DNA of 64,000 nucleotides, taken from assembly GCF_022919115.1 (NCBI RefSeq), contig NZ_CP095072.1, positions 992,001 through 1,056,000 on the forward strand. Reading direction: 5' to 3'. Position numbers and translations under genes: made by a program. This DNA is from Gracilibacillus caseinilyticus. GTDB lineage: Bacteria > Bacillota > Bacilli > Bacillales > Amphibacillaceae. Each line of letters begins with the position of its first letter. Position 1 is the first letter of the stretch. Below the pieces are notes generated by a model. It saw only the letters and a program-made list of their open reading frames with translations. It was not told where the DNA came from and searched no databases. Of the stretch, positions 26,196 to 35,141 are shown piece by piece.

Positions 26196-26789
26196 TTATT
26201 TTGCACAAAAAATAAAATATCCTTTATCCTTCGCTACAACTGAAACCTCTTCAAATAATTCTTCTAACTTTCTCTTGGCGGAAGGTGCACCTTGTTTCTT
26301 CTGAATGACAACCCACAACTCTCCACCTGGTAATATCGATTGTTGGGCTTCTTCAAAGATTTGATGTACCACTTGTTTGCCGGCGCGTATTGGCGGGTTG
26401 GTTAAGATAGCTGCGAATCTCCGGTCTGACACACCTGCTAATATATTACTTTCCTTGAACAGTACATTGTCTATGCGATTCTGTTCAGCGTTTTGTTGCG
26501 CTAACTGAAGCGCTCGTTGATTCACATCGACCCCTAACACTTTTCTTTCTGGAAAGCTGGCAGCAAGAGCAATACTAATCGGTCCATATCCACATCCCAC
26601 ATCGACAATATCACCCTCTGCTTTAGGGAGGACGAACGATTCAATTAAAACGCGCGAACCATAATCAACTTCATTCTTGGAGAAAACTCCGTTATCTGTT
26701 GTGAATCGAAAGGTGCGTTCTCTTAATTCAAAACGCCACGTCTTCGGATCACTGACCACATCTGGAGATTGCGAAAAATATTGATCCAT
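26196..26789 (-). CDS. ybxB: Class I SAM methyltransferase, RsmC-like (YbxB)
   Basis: The 197-residue protein from the chosen ATG (MDQYFSQSPDV) has SAM motif I DVGCGYGPISIALA (about 56-69) and the catalytic-type NPPI motif (about 130-133), as in the RsmC/RsmD families that modify guanine N2 in 16S rRNA. B. subtilis ybxB occupies the same place between rplL and rpoB. It is about half the length of E. coli RsmC because it lacks the N-terminal pseudo-domain. GGGTGG precedes the ATG. Confidence 0.88.
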   Translation of the reverse strand: MDQYFSQSPDVVSDPKTWRFELRERTFRFTTDNGVFSKNEVDYGSRVLIESFVLPKAEGDIVDVGCGYGPISIALAASFPERKVLGVDVNQRALQLAQQNAEQNRIDNVLFKESNILAGVSDRRFAAILTNPPIRAGKQVVHQIFEEAQQSILPGGELWVVIQKKQGAPSAKRKLEELFEEVSVVAKDKGYFIFCAK

Positions 26790-26876
26790 CAATTCCACCC
26801 ACTCTCATTCATTATCCATTCATGATTATATGTTTATACGAACCTTGTTTTCTATACACACAACCTTACTTTCTTT

Positions 26877-26915
26877 TATGAAAAGAAAAGCTCGCCATTT
26901 TCATAGCGAGCTTTT
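26877..26915 (-). terminator. Intrinsic terminator after rplL
   Basis: A 10-bp stem (AAAAGCTCGC / GCGAGCTTTT, 26886-26915) is followed on the minus strand by CTTTTCTTTTC. It lies 13 bp past the rplL stop. Confidence 0.85.
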
Positions 26916-26928
26916 CACAGAGTATTGC

Positions 26929-27291
26929 TTATTTTACTTCTACAGAAGCGCCTGCTTCTTCTAGCTTAGATTTCATTTCTTCAGCATCTTCTTTGCTTAC
27001 GCCTTCTTTAATAGCGCCTGGTGCGTTATCTACTAAGTCTTTAGCATCTTTAAGTCCAAGACCAGTGATTTCACGAACTGCTTTAACAACTTTGATTTTA
27101 GAAGATCCAGCACTTTCAAGTACTACATCAAATTCAGTTTGTTCTTCAGCTGCTTCTCCACCAGCTGCACCTGCTGCTGCTACTGGAGCTGCTGCAGTTA
27201 CACCAAATTCTTCTTCAATTGCTTTTACTAGGTCGTTTAATTCAAGAACGGACATTTCTTTGATTGCTTCAATAATTTGTTCTTTAGACAT
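26929..27291 (-). CDS. rplL: 50S ribosomal protein L7/L12
   Basis: The 120-residue acidic stalk protein begins [20 protein letters not shown], has an alanine-rich hinge ([15 protein letters not shown], about 33-47) and the C-terminal factor-binding domain with [25 protein letters not shown] two codons upstream is open, but the ATG is better spaced from AGGAGG. It is cotranscribed with rplJ, closed by a terminator, and its product recruits EF-Tu and EF-G, also encoded here. Confidence 0.98.
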   Translation of the reverse strand: MSKEQIIEAIKEMSVLELNDLVKAIEEEFGVTAAAPVAAAGAAGGEAAEEQTEFDVVLESAGSSKIKVVKAVREITGLGLKDAKDLVDNAPGAIKEGVSKEDAEEMKSKLEEAGASVEVK

Positions 27292-27353
27292 GTTCAATTC
27301 CTCCTATTTTTTATATTATATTACGAACATTGTTTGTCTGTTGAAAAACGTGC

Positions 27354-27854
27354 TTATGCACCTTGCTCTTCTTTTTGCTCTGCAACTGCTTTTGTTGCAT
27401 AAGCAAAGTTTCGTACTGGTGCTTGTAGTACGCTGAGTAGCATAGAAACCATTCCTTCGTAGTTCGGAAGGCTTGCAAGTTCTTTGATCTGGTCTAGAGA
27501 TGCAACAGACCCTTCTACTACGCCACCTTTAATTTCTAATGCTTCGTGGTCTTTTGCGAAGTTACCTAAAACTTTCGCTGGAGCCACTACATCATCTTTA
27601 CTGAATGCGATCGCTGTTGGGCCAACTAAGATATCGTTAAGTTCAGTAAGTTCAGCCTCTTCTACAGCACGGCGAGTCATTGTGTTTTTGTACACTTTGA
27701 AATCTACACCAGCTTCACGTAATTGTGAACGCAATTCTGTAACTTCTGAAACATCAAGACCTCGGTAATCTACAAGGATTGTTGATTGGCTTTCACGAAG
27801 TTTTTCTGCGATTTCAGAAACGACTTGTTTCTTTTGCTCAATAATCTTTGACAT
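27354..27854 (-). CDS. rplJ: 50S ribosomal protein L10
   Basis: The 166-residue L10 starts [20 protein letters not shown] behind GGAGGTGG. L10 anchors the L7/L12 dimers to 23S helices 42-44. The frame remains open upstream through the leader, but that part is regulatory RNA. Translation and transcription are expected to be controlled by L10(L12) binding to the leader described next. Confidence 0.98.
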   Translation of the reverse strand: MSKIIEQKKQVVSEIAEKLRESQSTILVDYRGLDVSEVTELRSQLREAGVDFKVYKNTMTRRAVEEAELTELNDILVGPTAIAFSKDDVVAPAKVLGNFAKDHEALEIKGGVVEGSVASLDQIKELASLPNYEGMVSMLLSVLQAPVRNFAYATKAVAEQKEEQGA

Positions 27855-27895
27855 GATTCCACCTCCTAGAACGGGATCATTATACCGCCGAATAC

Positions 27896-27929
27896 GAAAA
27901 ACCTCCATATCTTGTAGACATGGAGGTTT
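27896..27929 (-). terminator. Attenuator terminator in the L10 leader
   Basis: A 10-bp stem AAACCTCCAT / ATGGAGGTTT (27899-27908 and 27920-27929) is followed by a U-run, 42 bp before rplJ. L10 binding should favour termination here. Confidence 0.85.
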
Positions 27930-28066
27930 AGACTCTTACAGAATGATCCTTCTAAGAAAGGATTCCTGTTATTTATCCAGACACACCTCGGCAGGAAATT
28001 AAGCTCAATGAGCACCTACTGTCTACGGTATAATGTTATATTTCATTTTTATAGTCAACTTGACCA
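27896..28066 (-). promoter_or_regulatory. Ribosomal protein L10 leader
   Basis: The transcribed strand carries the conserved L10-leader segments CCGTAGACAGTAGGTGC and TTAATTTCCTGCCGAGGTG (about 27980-28029), the kink-turn region bound by L10(L12)4, followed by a terminator hairpin. The family is well established in Firmicutes, and the position upstream of rplJ is canonical. Confidence 0.9.
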
Positions 28067-28072
28067 AGAATC

Positions 28073-28101
28073 ATTATATATAATTCAATCAATTATGTCA
28101 A
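28073..28101 (-). promoter_or_regulatory. Sigma-A promoter for rplJ-rplL
   Basis: Consensus TTGACA (28096-28101), 17 bp, TATAAT (28073-28078), immediately after the rplA stop. Confidence 0.85.
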
Positions 28102-28106
28102 GCTAA

Positions 28107-28802
28107 TTATTTTACATACCCACTAGCATCTACTTTTACGCCAGGTCCCATAGTAGAAGACACTGCTACGTTACGGATATACGTACCTTTAGCTGCTTGT
28201 GGCTTCACTTTAACTACAGTTTCAGCAAGAGCGTTGAAGTTCTCAACTAGTTTGTCTAAGTCGAAAGATACCTTACCGATTGGTACGTGAATATTTGATT
28301 GTTTATCCACACGGTATTCTACTTTACCTGCTTTGATTTCGTTCACTGCTTTTTCTACTTCGAACGTTACAGTTCCTGTTTTAGGGTTTGGCATAAGGCC
28401 TTTTGGTCCTAGTACACGACCAAGCTTACCTACTTCTGCCATCATGTCGGGAGTTGCAACTACTACATCAAACTCAAACCAACCTTGGTTGATTTTGTTG
28501 ATTAGTTCTTGATCTCCAACATAATCAGCTCCAGCAGCTTCTGCTTCTTTCGCTTTTTCACCTTTCGCAAATACAAGAACCGTTTGAGTCTTACCAGTTC
28601 CGTGTGGTAATACCATTGCTCCACGGATTTGCTGGTCAGCTTTCTTCGGGTCTACCCCCAAACGAAATGCTGCCTCTACAGTTTCATCAAAATTCGCTGT
28701 AGCAGCTTTTTGAACTAATTCTAAAGCTTCTTTTGCTTCATACGCAGTTGAACGATCAACAAGTTTTAATGCTTCTTGTTGTTTTTTTGTTTTCTTTGCC
28801 AT
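28107..28802 (-). CDS. rplA: 50S ribosomal protein L1
   Basis: The 231-residue L1 forms the mobile stalk at the E site. The signature region [25 protein letters not shown] (about 121-145) and the C-terminal [19 protein letters not shown] are intact. It follows rplK by about 160 bp, a spacer with a strong inverted repeat. Confidence 0.98.
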   Translation of the reverse strand: MAKKTKKQQEALKLVDRSTAYEAKEALELVQKAATANFDETVEAAFRLGVDPKKADQQIRGAMVLPHGTGKTQTVLVFAKGEKAKEAEAAGADYVGDQELINKINQGWFEFDVVVATPDMMAEVGKLGRVLGPKGLMPNPKTGTVTFEVEKAVNEIKAGKVEYRVDKQSNIHVPIGKVSFDLDKLVENFNALAETVVKVKPQAAKGTYIRNVAVSSTMGPGVKVDASGYVK

Positions 28803-28850
28803 TATTAATTTCCTCCTTCTGTGGTTTTAACGGTTATACCTCCCACTTTC

Positions 28851-28943
28851 AAAAGCGGACAGCAACAGTCACAACAACCGTTATTCAAAGTTAAAGGTTG
28901 CGGCTGATGAAGCAATTCTCCACTACCGCAACCTTCCGCTTTT
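28851..28943 (-). promoter_or_regulatory. Structured RNA candidate in the rplK-rplA spacer
   Basis: A 10-bp stem (AAGGTTGCGG, 28894-28903, with 28926-28935) is nested in an outer 9-bp stem (AAAAGCGGA, 28851-28859, with 28935-28943). No clear U-tract terminator results. Its place before rplA suggests control of L1 synthesis or message processing; I do not recognise a named family. Confidence 0.45.
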
Positions 28944-28960
28944 TGCACATCGCTGTGAGA

Positions 28961-29386
28961 TTAGTCTTCGATAACGATACCCATGCTACGCGCAGTACCT
29001 TCGACCATACGCATTGCAGCTTCGACATCAGCAGCGTTTAAATCTGGCATTTTTGTTTCTGCGATTTCTCTAACCTTGTCGCGTTTAAGTGTTGCCACTT
29101 TGTTACGATTCGGTTCACCTGACGCAGTTTCAATACCAGCTGCTTTCTTAAGCAACACTGCCGCTGGCGGAGTTTTGGTAATAAATGTAAATGAACGGTC
29201 TTCATAAACCGTGATTTCTACTGGAATAATCATACCAGCTTGATCTTGTGTTTGAGCGTTAAACTCTTTACAAAATCCCATGATATTAACACCTGCTTGA
29301 CCTAGTGCTGGCCCAACTGGTGGTGCTGGATTTGCTTTTCCTGCTGGAATTTGTAATTTTACAACTGAATCTACTTTTTTAGCCAC
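28961..29386 (-). CDS. rplK: 50S ribosomal protein L11
   Basis: The 141-residue L11 begins (M)[20 protein letters not shown] from a GTG with AGGAGG eight bases upstream. It binds the 23S GTPase-associated centre; the N-terminal proline-rich switch region (thiopeptide contact) and the C-terminal [12 protein letters not shown] are normal. It also mediates RelA/Rel sensing of uncharged tRNA. Confidence 0.98.
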   Translation of the reverse strand: MAKKVDSVVKLQIPAGKANPAPPVGPALGQAGVNIMGFCKEFNAQTQDQAGMIIPVEITVYEDRSFTFITKTPPAAVLLKKAAGIETASGEPNRNKVATLKRDKVREIAETKMPDLNAADVEAAMRMVEGTARSMGIVIED

Positions 29387-29493
29387 GAGACACACCTCCT
29401 TAAGTCCGTGATGTGGTAATAGGGCACTTGCCCTCCCACTCGATTACATATGAGAAAAAATAACCTTATACTCGAGGCATAAAGAACATAAAA

Positions 29494-29522
29494 ATTTTAG
29501 CATTTTATCGATTGAAATGCAA
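29494..29522 (-). promoter_or_regulatory. Sigma-A promoter for rplK-rplA
   Basis: TTGCAT (29517-29522), 17 bp, TAAAAT (29494-29499). It gives a leader of about 100 nt. Confidence 0.75.
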
Positions 29523-29556
29523 GTGCATTTGATATATTTTTAAAATTATCAACTTT

Positions 29557-30093
29557 CTATGATAATTTTTTCACTTGTGAGAAATCCAGTTCAACCGGTG
29601 TTTCTCTGCCGAACATATTGACATGGACTTTCACTTTTTGCTTGTCCAGATCGATCTTCTCGATCGTTCCAGAGAACCCATTAAACGGACCATCCATTAC
29701 TTCTACCGTCTCTTTGACTTCGAAGTCTACTTCGGTTACACGCTGTTCAAAGCCCATTCGCTTCAAAATTGTCTCTACTTCTTCTTCAAGCAACGGTGTC
29801 GGCTTGGAACCTGAACCGGCAGAACCTACGAAGCCGGTTACTCCCGGCGTATTGCGGACAACGTACCAGGAATCATCCGTCATAACCATTTCAGCTAACA
29901 CATAGCCTGGGAATACTTTTTTCTTAGCAATTTTCTTTTTGCCATTTTTGATTTCTGTTTCTTCATCTTCCGGAACTAATACGCGGAATATTTTATCTTC
30001 CATCCCCATCGATTCTAGTCTTTTTTCAAGGTTCGTTTTTACTTTGTTTTCGTAACCAGAATACGTATGGACGACATACCATCTTTTTTCCAT
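29557..30093 (-). CDS. nusG: Transcription elongation and termination factor NusG
   Basis: The 178-residue protein has the NGN domain (MEKRWYVVHTYSGYENKVKT ... VFPGYVLAEMVM) and the C-terminal KOW domain (VEVMDGPFNGFSGTIEKIDL, about 127-146). NusG binds RNA polymerase, and in Bacillus it promotes pausing and assists many intrinsic terminators. It is separated from secE by 138 bp holding both a promoter and a terminator-like hairpin, described separately. Confidence 0.98.
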   Translation of the reverse strand: MEKRWYVVHTYSGYENKVKTNLEKRLESMGMEDKIFRVLVPEDEETEIKNGKKKIAKKKVFPGYVLAEMVMTDDSWYVVRNTPGVTGFVGSAGSGSKPTPLLEEEVETILKRMGFEQRVTEVDFEVKETVEVMDGPFNGFSGTIEKIDLDKQKVKVHVNMFGRETPVELDFSQVKKLS

Positions 30094-30163
30094 AATTTCG
30101 AGGGCTTTCGTTCGCCCTTCCCTCCCTTAAATGAACTTCTCCAACAGTCGATTTCTTTGCATT

Positions 30164-30186
30164 TAAAAAACCCGCCAAACGGGTTC
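30164..30186 (-). terminator. Intrinsic terminator/attenuator before nusG
   Basis: The minus strand forms AACCCG, a 5-nt loop, CGGGTT and then a U-run (TTTTTT), 71 bp upstream of nusG and downstream of secE. It either ends rpmG-secE or attenuates nusG transcription. Confidence 0.75.
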
Positions 30187-30208
30187 TTTTTGGATAATAT
30201 TTAGTTAC

Positions 30209-30217
30209 AGTATAACA
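30209..30217 (-). promoter_or_regulatory. Extended -10 promoter for nusG
   Basis: TGTTATACT on the minus strand is an extended -10; TTGAAT lies 19 bp upstream of the -10. Transcription would begin near 30202, about 17 nt before the attenuator hairpin. Confidence 0.5.
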
Positions 30218-30231
30218 TATATAATAGCAAT

Positions 30232-30411
30232 TTATTCAAATAATAAGTTAAGAAGTTCGGTAATTCCTAAATCAATAAGTGCAAAAAACACAGTTACAAA
30301 TGCAACTGTTCCAACTACTGTTAATGTATATCGTGTTAATTCTCGTCCTCTTGGCCACGATACTTTCTTCATTTCACGGCTGACATTTTTCATAAAAGTT
30401 ACTGGTTTCAC
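30232..30411 (-). CDS. secE: Preprotein translocase subunit SecE
   Basis: From the chosen GTG, seven bases after GGAGGT, the product has 59 residues with the amphipathic motif REMKKVSWPRGRELTRYT followed by a single membrane span (VVGTVAFVTVFFALIDLGI). That is exactly the B. subtilis SecE length. It clamps SecY (2.5-3.8 kb). It follows rpmG by 38 bp. Confidence 0.95.
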   Translation of the reverse strand: MKPVTFMKNVSREMKKVSWPRGRELTRYTLTVVGTVAFVTVFFALIDLGITELLNLLFE

Positions 30412-30449
30412 AGAAGGTACCTCCAAACTGTCTTCTAACTCCGTCTAAT

Positions 30450-30596
30450 CTACTTTGTTTCACGATGAATGGTATGTCTATTACATATCTTACAAAACTT
30501 CTTAATCTCTAAACGTTCAGAATTCGACGTGTTCTTCTCCGTGCTGTAGTTTCTGCTATGACAAACTTCGCATGCAAGTGCTACTTTATTACCCAA
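30450..30596 (-). CDS. rpmG: 50S ribosomal protein L33, zinc-binding form
   Basis: This 48-codon gene encodes (M)[18 protein letters not shown] ... [16 protein letters not shown]. Cys9, Cys12, Cys35 and Cys38 form the zinc ribbon of C+ L33. The start is TTG with AGAGGTGA well placed; an in-frame GTG three codons upstream has a poorer site. The rpmG-secE-nusG order is typical of Firmicutes. Confidence 0.94.
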   Translation of the reverse strand: MGNKVALACEVCHSRNYSTEKNTSNSERLEIKKFCKICNRHTIHRETK

Positions 30597-30630
30597 TTCC
30601 GTCACCTCTATCGGGTTTTATACCTTCTTT

Positions 30631-30659
30631 AATGTAGCATGCTTCTCGCACACTGTCAA
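30631..30659 (-). promoter_or_regulatory. Sigma-A promoter for rpmG-secE
   Basis: TTGACA (30654-30659), 17 bp, TACATT (30631-30636) with a TG extension, just after the sigH stop. Confidence 0.75.
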
Positions 30660-30678
30660 CGGCATCTACTAAACTTAA

Positions 30679-31332
30679 CTATGATAGATGAATACCACTT
30701 TCTTCTAAATATTTCTCTAGTTTTCGCTTAACTCGCTGTAATGCATTATCAATGGATTTAGCATGGCGATTCAGCTCCGAAGAAATCTCTTGATAGGTTT
30801 TCCCTTCAAGATAAAGTAATAGTACTTCTCTTTCTAAACCACTTAACACTTCTGACAACTTGGATTCCATATCACCATACCGTTCCCTGTTAATCAGTAA
30901 TTCCTGTGGATCAATCGCAATAGTTGCTTCAATCACATCCATTAACGTCCGTTCGGAATCTTCCTCATAGATAGGCTTGTCCAGGGAGACATATGAATTT
31001 AGCGGCATATGCTTCTGCCTTGTTGCTGTTTTGATAGCCGTTATAATTTGTCTAGTAATACATAATTCAGCAAAAGCTTTAAAGGAAGAGAGCTTGTCTG
31101 CTTGAAAATCTCGTATCGCTTTATACAGGCCGATCATTCCTTCTTGAGCAATGTCTTCATGGTCCGCACCAATAAGGAAATAGGTTTTTGCTTTTGCACG
31201 TACAAACGATTTATACTTCTGAATTAAAAAATCAAGAGCTAAGGTGTCGCCGTTCTGCACTAGTAATACTAATTCATTATCATCTAAGTTCTGAAAGTCA
31301 GTATTTCTATTATCTACCTGCATGGTGGTCAA
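30679..31332 (-). CDS. sigH: RNA polymerase sigma-H factor
   Basis: The 217-residue sigma-70-family factor shows region 2 (EDIAQEGMIGLYKAIRDF and SFKAFAELCITRQIITAIK) and a C-terminal region 4 helix-turn-helix (GKTYQEISSELNRHAKSIDN). In B. subtilis sigma-H (Spo0H) starts post-exponential and sporulation transcription. The start is TTG with GGAGGAG five bases before it. It lies between rae1 and rpmG as in B. subtilis and has its own promoter. Confidence 0.96.
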   Translation of the reverse strand: MTTMQVDNRNTDFQNLDDNELVLLVQNGDTLALDFLIQKYKSFVRAKAKTYFLIGADHEDIAQEGMIGLYKAIRDFQADKLSSFKAFAELCITRQIITAIKTATRQKHMPLNSYVSLDKPIYEEDSERTLMDVIEATIAIDPQELLINRERYGDMESKLSEVLSGLEREVLLLYLEGKTYQEISSELNRHAKSIDNALQRVKRKLEKYLEESGIHLS

Positions 31333-31389
31333 TGGGACTCCTCCCGGCTTAATGCCAAAAATTAGGTATTACCGCCTATTAATAGCAAT

Positions 31390-31419
31390 ATTATACAGGA
31401 AGCGCTTTACCTACGTCAA
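31390..31419 (-). promoter_or_regulatory. Promoter for sigH
   Basis: TTGACG (31414-31419), 18 bp, TATAAT (31390-31395) in the 100-bp rae1-sigH spacer. Confidence 0.7.
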
Positions 31420-31432
31420 CAGCACTTTGCTA

Positions 31433-31942
31433 TTAATTGCCACGTCGCCACTTCTCAAACACTTGTAACAGCTTGTCATCCAAAGGTATTTTGCTTTTAA
31501 TTTTTTTCTGCTGGTGCTCGACAATATCACTGGCAATTTCCTTCTGAATATTCTTTATTTCGACATCTAATTCTCTCGCTGAAACACGAAAGGCCCCTTG
31601 TGCAAAAATCGTCCGTTGCTCGGTATAATCTGACGTTGCCACGAAAACTTTGGTGCGGACATTTTTGAACTTCTTTACAAGACGCTCAATACATTGATCC
31701 GCGGTTTCGTTTTCTTTCGTGAAAATAACTTCTACCTTGTATTGCTGCTGTCTGTTCTCTAATCCCCTAACTTCATAAGCATCAAAGACCACGATCACTT
31801 TGCGTTTACGATATGCCTGATACTCCGCCATTTTATCGATCAAAAGTAATCTTGCCTGTTCCAGATCGTGATCTTTTAGTGCTTGCAATTCGGTCCATGC
31901 GCCTATCATGTTGTAGCCATCAACCAATAGTACATCCATCAT
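31433..31942 (-). CDS. rae1: Ribosome-associated mRNA endonuclease Rae1 (NYN/PIN-like)
   Basis: The 169-residue NYN-domain protein reads MDVLLVDGYNMIGAW at the start, with VIVVFDAYEV, the FTKENETADQCIERLV block and ATSDYTEQ, giving the acidic residues of the active site; it ends FEKWRRGN. B. subtilis Rae1 (YacP) enters the A site and cuts certain mRNAs during translation. It overlaps rlmB by 4 bp (ATGA). Confidence 0.92.
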   Translation of the reverse strand: MMDVLLVDGYNMIGAWTELQALKDHDLEQARLLLIDKMAEYQAYRKRKVIVVFDAYEVRGLENRQQQYKVEVIFTKENETADQCIERLVKKFKNVRTKVFVATSDYTEQRTIFAQGAFRVSARELDVEIKNIQKEIASDIVEHQQKKIKSKIPLDDKLLQVFEKWRRGN

Positions 31943-32685
31943 CCGTCACCATGCTGATCACGTGTGCGGAACACTTCATACATTAACAAACTTGCGGCTA
32001 CAGATGCGTTAAGTGATGAAACCGAACCTGCCATTGGTAAACTTACTGTCCAATCACAATTCTTCTTCACTAATCGGCTTATGCCTTTTCCTTCGTTACC
32101 AATCACCAATGCAATCGGCAGTTGACCGTCTAATTTTCGATAATCTTCCGTCGCATCGGCTTCGGTCCCCACGATCCATACGTTGCGCGATTTTAGCTCA
32201 TCAATTGTTTGTGCAATATTCGTGACTCGTGCTACCGGAATATGCTCAATTGCACCTACTGAGGTTTTGGCAACGGTAGATGTCAGTCCTACCGCTCTTC
32301 GTTTTGGAATAATCACCCCATGAACGCCTGTCGCATCAGCTGAACGGAGAATGGATCCGAGATTGTGCGGATCCTCTATTTCATCCAAAATTAAAAAGAA
32401 CGGTGATTGTCCTCTCGATTCTGCTACTTGAAATAATTGATCCAGCGTTGCATACTCGTAGGCCGCTACTAGTGCAGCAATGCCTTGATGATTTCCTTCT
32501 ACCATTTGATCTAGCTTCTTTTTCGGCACCCGATGTACTGGCGCATTTTTTGCTTTTGCTAATCCTTGGAGTTTACCTGCCAAAGATGCGTTTAAGTTTT
32601 CTGTTACATATAGCTTCTGAATTGCACGGTTCGATTCTAGTGCTTCGATTACGGTGTTCTTTCCAATAATCCATTCATCGCTCAT
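31939..32685 (-). CDS. rlmB: 23S rRNA (guanosine-2251-2'-O)-methyltransferase
   Basis: The 248-residue SpoU/TrmH-family protein has an N-terminal substrate-binding domain (IIGKNTVIEALESNRAIQKL) and the trefoil-knot catalytic motifs LILDEIEDPHNLGSILRSAD, LVIGNEGKGISRLVKKNCD and SVSSLNASVAASLLMYE. It modifies the 23S P loop. It overlaps both neighbours by 4 bp, forming a compact RNA-maturation trio with mrnC and rae1. Confidence 0.94.
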   Translation of the reverse strand: MSDEWIIGKNTVIEALESNRAIQKLYVTENLNASLAGKLQGLAKAKNAPVHRVPKKKLDQMVEGNHQGIAALVAAYEYATLDQLFQVAESRGQSPFFLILDEIEDPHNLGSILRSADATGVHGVIIPKRRAVGLTSTVAKTSVGAIEHIPVARVTNIAQTIDELKSRNVWIVGTEADATEDYRKLDGQLPIALVIGNEGKGISRLVKKNCDWTVSLPMAGSVSSLNASVAASLLMYEVFRTRDQHGDG

Positions 32686-33107
32686 GATGGGTCATCTCCT
32701 TTCTCTATTAAGTTAACTGCCTGACGCAGCAATGAATCAAGGCGATCTGTCTGCTGGTCTAAATACAAAAAGCCGATTAATGCTTCAAATGCCGTGCTGT
32801 AACGATACGTCTGCACGGTTGTGTTTTTGGGGACAGAACCTGATTTTGCATTCCGTCCCCTTTTGACAATTGCTTGTTCCTCCGCTGTTAGCTCTTCATG
32901 CTCCAGCCAGTGAAGGATAACAGAAGCCTGTGCAGAAGCTTTCACAAATTGGATGGCTTGCTGATGCAGTTTTTGCACCTTGACATTCCCTTGCCGGATC
33001 AAATATTCACGCACATGCTTCTCATGGATAACATCACCCATATAGGCCAGTGCCAGGCTTTTCATTTCTCTTGGTGGCTGTTGTGTCATGCTTAACCCCG
33101 CTTCCAT
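32682..33107 (-). CDS. mrnC: Mini-ribonuclease III
   Basis: The 141-residue protein is a stand-alone RNase III catalytic domain without a double-stranded RNA-binding domain: [20 protein letters not shown] holds the catalytic acidic residues, and KRGRNAKS and [17 protein letters not shown] complete the site. It trims 23S precursor ends, acting on the stalk formed by the arms flanking the 23S genes in this window. The start overlaps cysS by 16 bp; an internal ATG seven codons in is an alternative. Confidence 0.93.
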   Translation of the reverse strand: MEAGLSMTQQPPREMKSLALAYMGDVIHEKHVREYLIRQGNVKVQKLHQQAIQFVKASAQASVILHWLEHEELTAEEQAIVKRGRNAKSGSVPKNTTVQTYRYSTAFEALIGFLYLDQQTDRLDSLLRQAVNLIEKGDDPS

Positions 33108-34492
33108 CTTGTGCCTTGAGGTGTATCCTCCAGAATGATATTTTTTGCCTTTAAGTCATCTCTTATTTGATCCGCTAATTGAAAATCTTTATTTTTTCTT
33201 GCTGTTATGCGTTGTTCAATTAGTTCCTCGATTTCTTCATCCAGCAGGTCTGATTCTGACGTCATTGGAATTCCCAACACGATTAACCAGTCATTTAGTG
33301 TATCCATGAATGTTTGCAGTACATCGGTATGCGTTTGATCGGATTGTAAATAGTGGTTAGCTTCCTTTACCAGATCGAAAATAACAGCAATCGCATTTGC
33401 CGTGTTAAAATCGTCATCCATTTCTTTTTCAAATTGTACTTTGAATTGCTCGATTGCAGTCAGCCACTCTTCATTGTCCTCTGAGATATTGACACTCGAT
33501 TGCTGACGGTGCGCAAGATTGGTTAAAGCATTTTCTATGCGGTCAAAGCTGTTTTTGGCACTTTCTAATAATGCATCACTGAAATTGATTGGATTGCGAT
33601 AGTGTACACTCAACATGAAGAAGCGTACCACTTTTGGATCGTGCTTTTGAATCAGGTCATGCGCTAACACAAAGTTGCCAAGTGATTTCGACATCTTTTC
33701 GTTGTCGATATTTATATAGCCGTTATGCATCCAATAATTTGCAAAAGATGTTCCATTACCTGCCTCTGATTGCGCAATTTCATTTTCATGATGAGGGAAT
33801 GTCAAATCCTGACCGCCCGCATGAATATCAATCGTATCTCCGAGGTATTTCTTCGCCATCGCAGAGCATTCAATATGCCAGCCAGGACGTCCCTGTCCCC
33901 AAGGTGAATCCCAGGCGATTTCCCCTTCCTTCGCTTGTTTCCACAGTGCAAAATCTAATGGATCTTGTTTCTTTTCTCCAATTTGGATTCTGGCACCAGA
34001 TCGCAACTCATCAATGGATTGATGCGATAATTTACCGTAATTATCAAATGATCTTGTTTTAAAATATACATCTCCATCCGCTGCATAGGCATGCCCCTTA
34101 TCAATCAAAGTCGCGATGAAGCGAATGATATCGTCCATTGTTTCCGTAACACGCGGATGATGTACGGCTTCTTTCACACCTAGTGCACCTACATCTTCTT
34201 TATACGCAGTAATAAATCGTTCCGCAATGGCAGGTACTTCTTCCCCTAGTTCTCTCGCTGCCTTAATTAATTTGTCATCGACATCAGTGAAATTCAACAC
34301 ATAGTCGACATGGTACCCTTTGTATTCAAAGTATCTTCTAACAGTATCAAAAACAATTGCTGGTCTGGCATTACCAATATGAATATAGTTATACACAGTT
34401 GGACCACATACATACATCTTGACTTGATTCGGTTCAAGCGGCTTAAATTCTTCTTTTTTTCGCGTCAGCGTGTTGTATATATTAATGGTCAT
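33092..34492 (-). CDS. cysS: Cysteinyl-tRNA synthetase
   Basis: The 466-residue class I enzyme charges tRNA-Cys. Features are the zinc cysteine in [10 protein letters not shown], the HIGH-type HIGNARPA (about 38-45), the zinc-site residues in WHIECSAM and [10 protein letters not shown], and KMSKSLGN (about 266-273). It lies in the cysE-cysS pair downstream of a cysteine T-box and overlaps cysE by 11 bp. Confidence 0.98.
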   Translation of the reverse strand: MTINIYNTLTRKKEEFKPLEPNQVKMYVCGPTVYNYIHIGNARPAIVFDTVRRYFEYKGYHVDYVLNFTDVDDKLIKAARELGEEVPAIAERFITAYKEDVGALGVKEAVHHPRVTETMDDIIRFIATLIDKGHAYAADGDVYFKTRSFDNYGKLSHQSIDELRSGARIQIGEKKQDPLDFALWKQAKEGEIAWDSPWGQGRPGWHIECSAMAKKYLGDTIDIHAGGQDLTFPHHENEIAQSEAGNGTSFANYWMHNGYINIDNEKMSKSLGNFVLAHDLIQKHDPKVVRFFMLSVHYRNPINFSDALLESAKNSFDRIENALTNLAHRQQSSVNISEDNEEWLTAIEQFKVQFEKEMDDDFNTANAIAVIFDLVKEANHYLQSDQTHTDVLQTFMDTLNDWLIVLGIPMTSESDLLDEEIEELIEQRITARKNKDFQLADQIRDDLKAKNIILEDTPQGTRWKRG

Positions 34493-35141
34493 CTTGATTC
34501 GCTCCTTTTAATTCTTTCACTTCTTTTTTTAGTTTTTCAATTTCGCCTTCCATTTCCTTTAATACCTCACTAATTGGATCCGGAAGCTTATGGTGATCTA
34601 GATCTCTTCTTACTTTTTCCCCATTTTGAATTACTACTCTTCCCGGAATACCTACTACTGTTGAATGATCCGGGACATCTTCCAATACAACAGAACCAGC
34701 GCCGATCTTGGAGCTTTCCCCGATAGTAATCGATCCTAATACTTTTGCTCCTGTTGCAATCAGCGCATTATCCTTAATGGTTGGATGGCGTTTGCCTTTC
34801 TCTTTCCCTGTTCCTCCCAACGTTACACCTTGATAAATCGTGACGTTATCGCCAATTTCACACGTTTCCCCAATCACTACTCCCATGCCGTGATCGATGA
34901 AAAAACGACTGCCTATCTTGGCACCGGGGTGTATTTCAATGCCGGTAAAAAAGCGACTGATTTGCGAAATGAGCCTTGCAATGAAAAAGAATTTCTTCCG
35001 GTAAACGGCGTGTGCGATACGATGGGACCATATCGCATGCAAGCCAGAATAAGTTAAACAAACTTCGATATATGTTCGTGCTGCAGGGTCTTGATCAAAT
35101 ACTACATCGATGTCTTGTTTGAGCATTTTAAAAAATCCCAT
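34482..35141 (-). CDS. cysE: Serine O-acetyltransferase
   Basis: From the chosen ATG ([20 protein letters not shown]) the product has 219 residues and makes O-acetylserine for cysteine synthesis. After the helical N-terminus comes a left-handed beta-helix of hexapeptide repeats with [21 protein letters not shown] and [12 protein letters not shown]. The C-terminal tail ([12 protein letters not shown]) is charged and coiled. AAAGGGGG precedes this ATG; an upstream GTG is less well placed. Confidence 0.96.
   Translation of the reverse strand: MGFFKMLKQDIDVVFDQDPAARTYIEVCLTYSGLHAIWSHRIAHAVYRKKFFFIARLISQISRFFTGIEIHPGAKIGSRFFIDHGMGVVIGETCEIGDNVTIYQGVTLGGTGKEKGKRHPTIKDNALIATGAKVLGSITIGESSKIGAGSVVLEDVPDHSTVVGIPGRVVIQNGEKVRRDLDHHKLPDPISEVLKEMEGEIEKLKKEVKELKGANQDDH

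Noticed and set aside
28030..28058. TTGACT-17-CATTAT as the rplJ promoter
   Set aside because: The consensus TTGACA-17-TATAAT at 28073-28101 is much better and leaves room for the full L10 leader.
29540..29573. A/T-only hairpin over the nusG stop as a terminator
   Set aside because: The stem has almost no GC pairs and no clean U-tract follows; too weak to call.
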